A DNA stretch of 5,856 bases from an uncultured Collinsella sp. (GTDB taxonomy: Bacteria; Actinomycetota; Coriobacteriia; Coriobacteriales; Coriobacteriaceae): positions 1 to 5,856 of the forward strand of contig CABSNX010000126.1 in NCBI GenBank assembly GCA_902479205.1, written 5' to 3'. Below are positions 5,840-5,856 of the stretch, one piece after another; within the stretch, counting starts at the first letter, position 1, and each line of letters starts with the position of its first letter. The position numbers and the translations under genes were made by a program. Under the pieces are notes generated by a model. It saw only the letters and a program-made list of their open reading frames with translations. It was not told the origin of the DNA and did not search any database.

Positions 5840-5856
5840 CTGTCTCTTATACACAT
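5840..5856. other. Tn5/Nextera mosaic-end adapter remnant (right end)
   Basis: CTGTCTCTTATACACAT is the reverse complement of the first 17 bases of the window and matches the Tn5 mosaic end. Read on the minus strand it adds the spurious peptide MCIRDS to the front of SufB (MYKRQ in another frame). Genomic sequence stops at 5839. Confidence 0.97.

Noticed and set aside
1..5856. Perfect 17-bp terminal inverted repeats suggesting a composite transposon
   Set aside because: The sequence is the Tn5/Nextera mosaic end; it is library adapter.
1..5856. CRISPR array, tRNA, rRNA or phage attachment site
   Set aside because: No regularly spaced repeats, cloverleaf or rRNA-like sequence seen on either strand.

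Overview
The window is a 5.8 kb piece of a high-GC bacterial genome. The best guess from sequence memory is a gut actinobacterium of the class Coriobacteriia, probably Collinsella. The grounds are the GC-rich codon use, the style of the suf gene products, the N-terminus of the scaffold-like protein at the left end, and a TnpA_REP-like protein with a C-terminal helix-turn-helix. Both ends carry 17 bases of the Tn5/Nextera mosaic end in inverted orientation, so bases 1-17 and 5840-5856 are library adapter. The two end genes are cut by the assembly, not by biology.

Layout from left to right. Positions 18-159 (minus) hold the first 47 codons of a small iron-sulfur scaffold-like protein. Positions 160-552 are a visibly more AT-rich divergent intergenic region. 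It contains an imperfect hairpin (385-417), a pair of near-identical 16-bp direct repeats exactly 20 bp apart (447-482), and a good sigma-70 type promoter (489-517). Positions 553-1353 (plus) encode an intact Y1/REP-associated transposase-like protein with a C-terminal helix-turn-helix. All three residues expected for catalysis (His, His, Tyr) are replaced (Tyr, Asp, Ser), so it looks like a catalytically dead, possibly domesticated DNA-binding protein. Positions 1359-1401 hold a strong intrinsic terminator reading on the minus strand.

The rest, 1430-5839 (minus), is a tightly packed SUF iron-sulfur cluster assembly operon read right to left: sufB (5' end missing), sufD, sufS, sufU. Neighbouring genes overlap by 1, 4 and 8 bp, and each downstream gene has its own Shine-Dalgarno sequence inside the preceding gene. 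SufS takes sulfur from cysteine, SufU (all three cysteines and the Asp ligand present) accepts and relays it, and SufB-SufD, with a SufC ATPase that must lie outside the window, build the cluster. With the scaffold-like gene at the left end, both flanks of the transposase-derived gene carry Fe-S assembly functions.

The most interesting item is the inactivated transposase-like protein together with its repeat-flanked promoter. The suf operon itself is ordinary.
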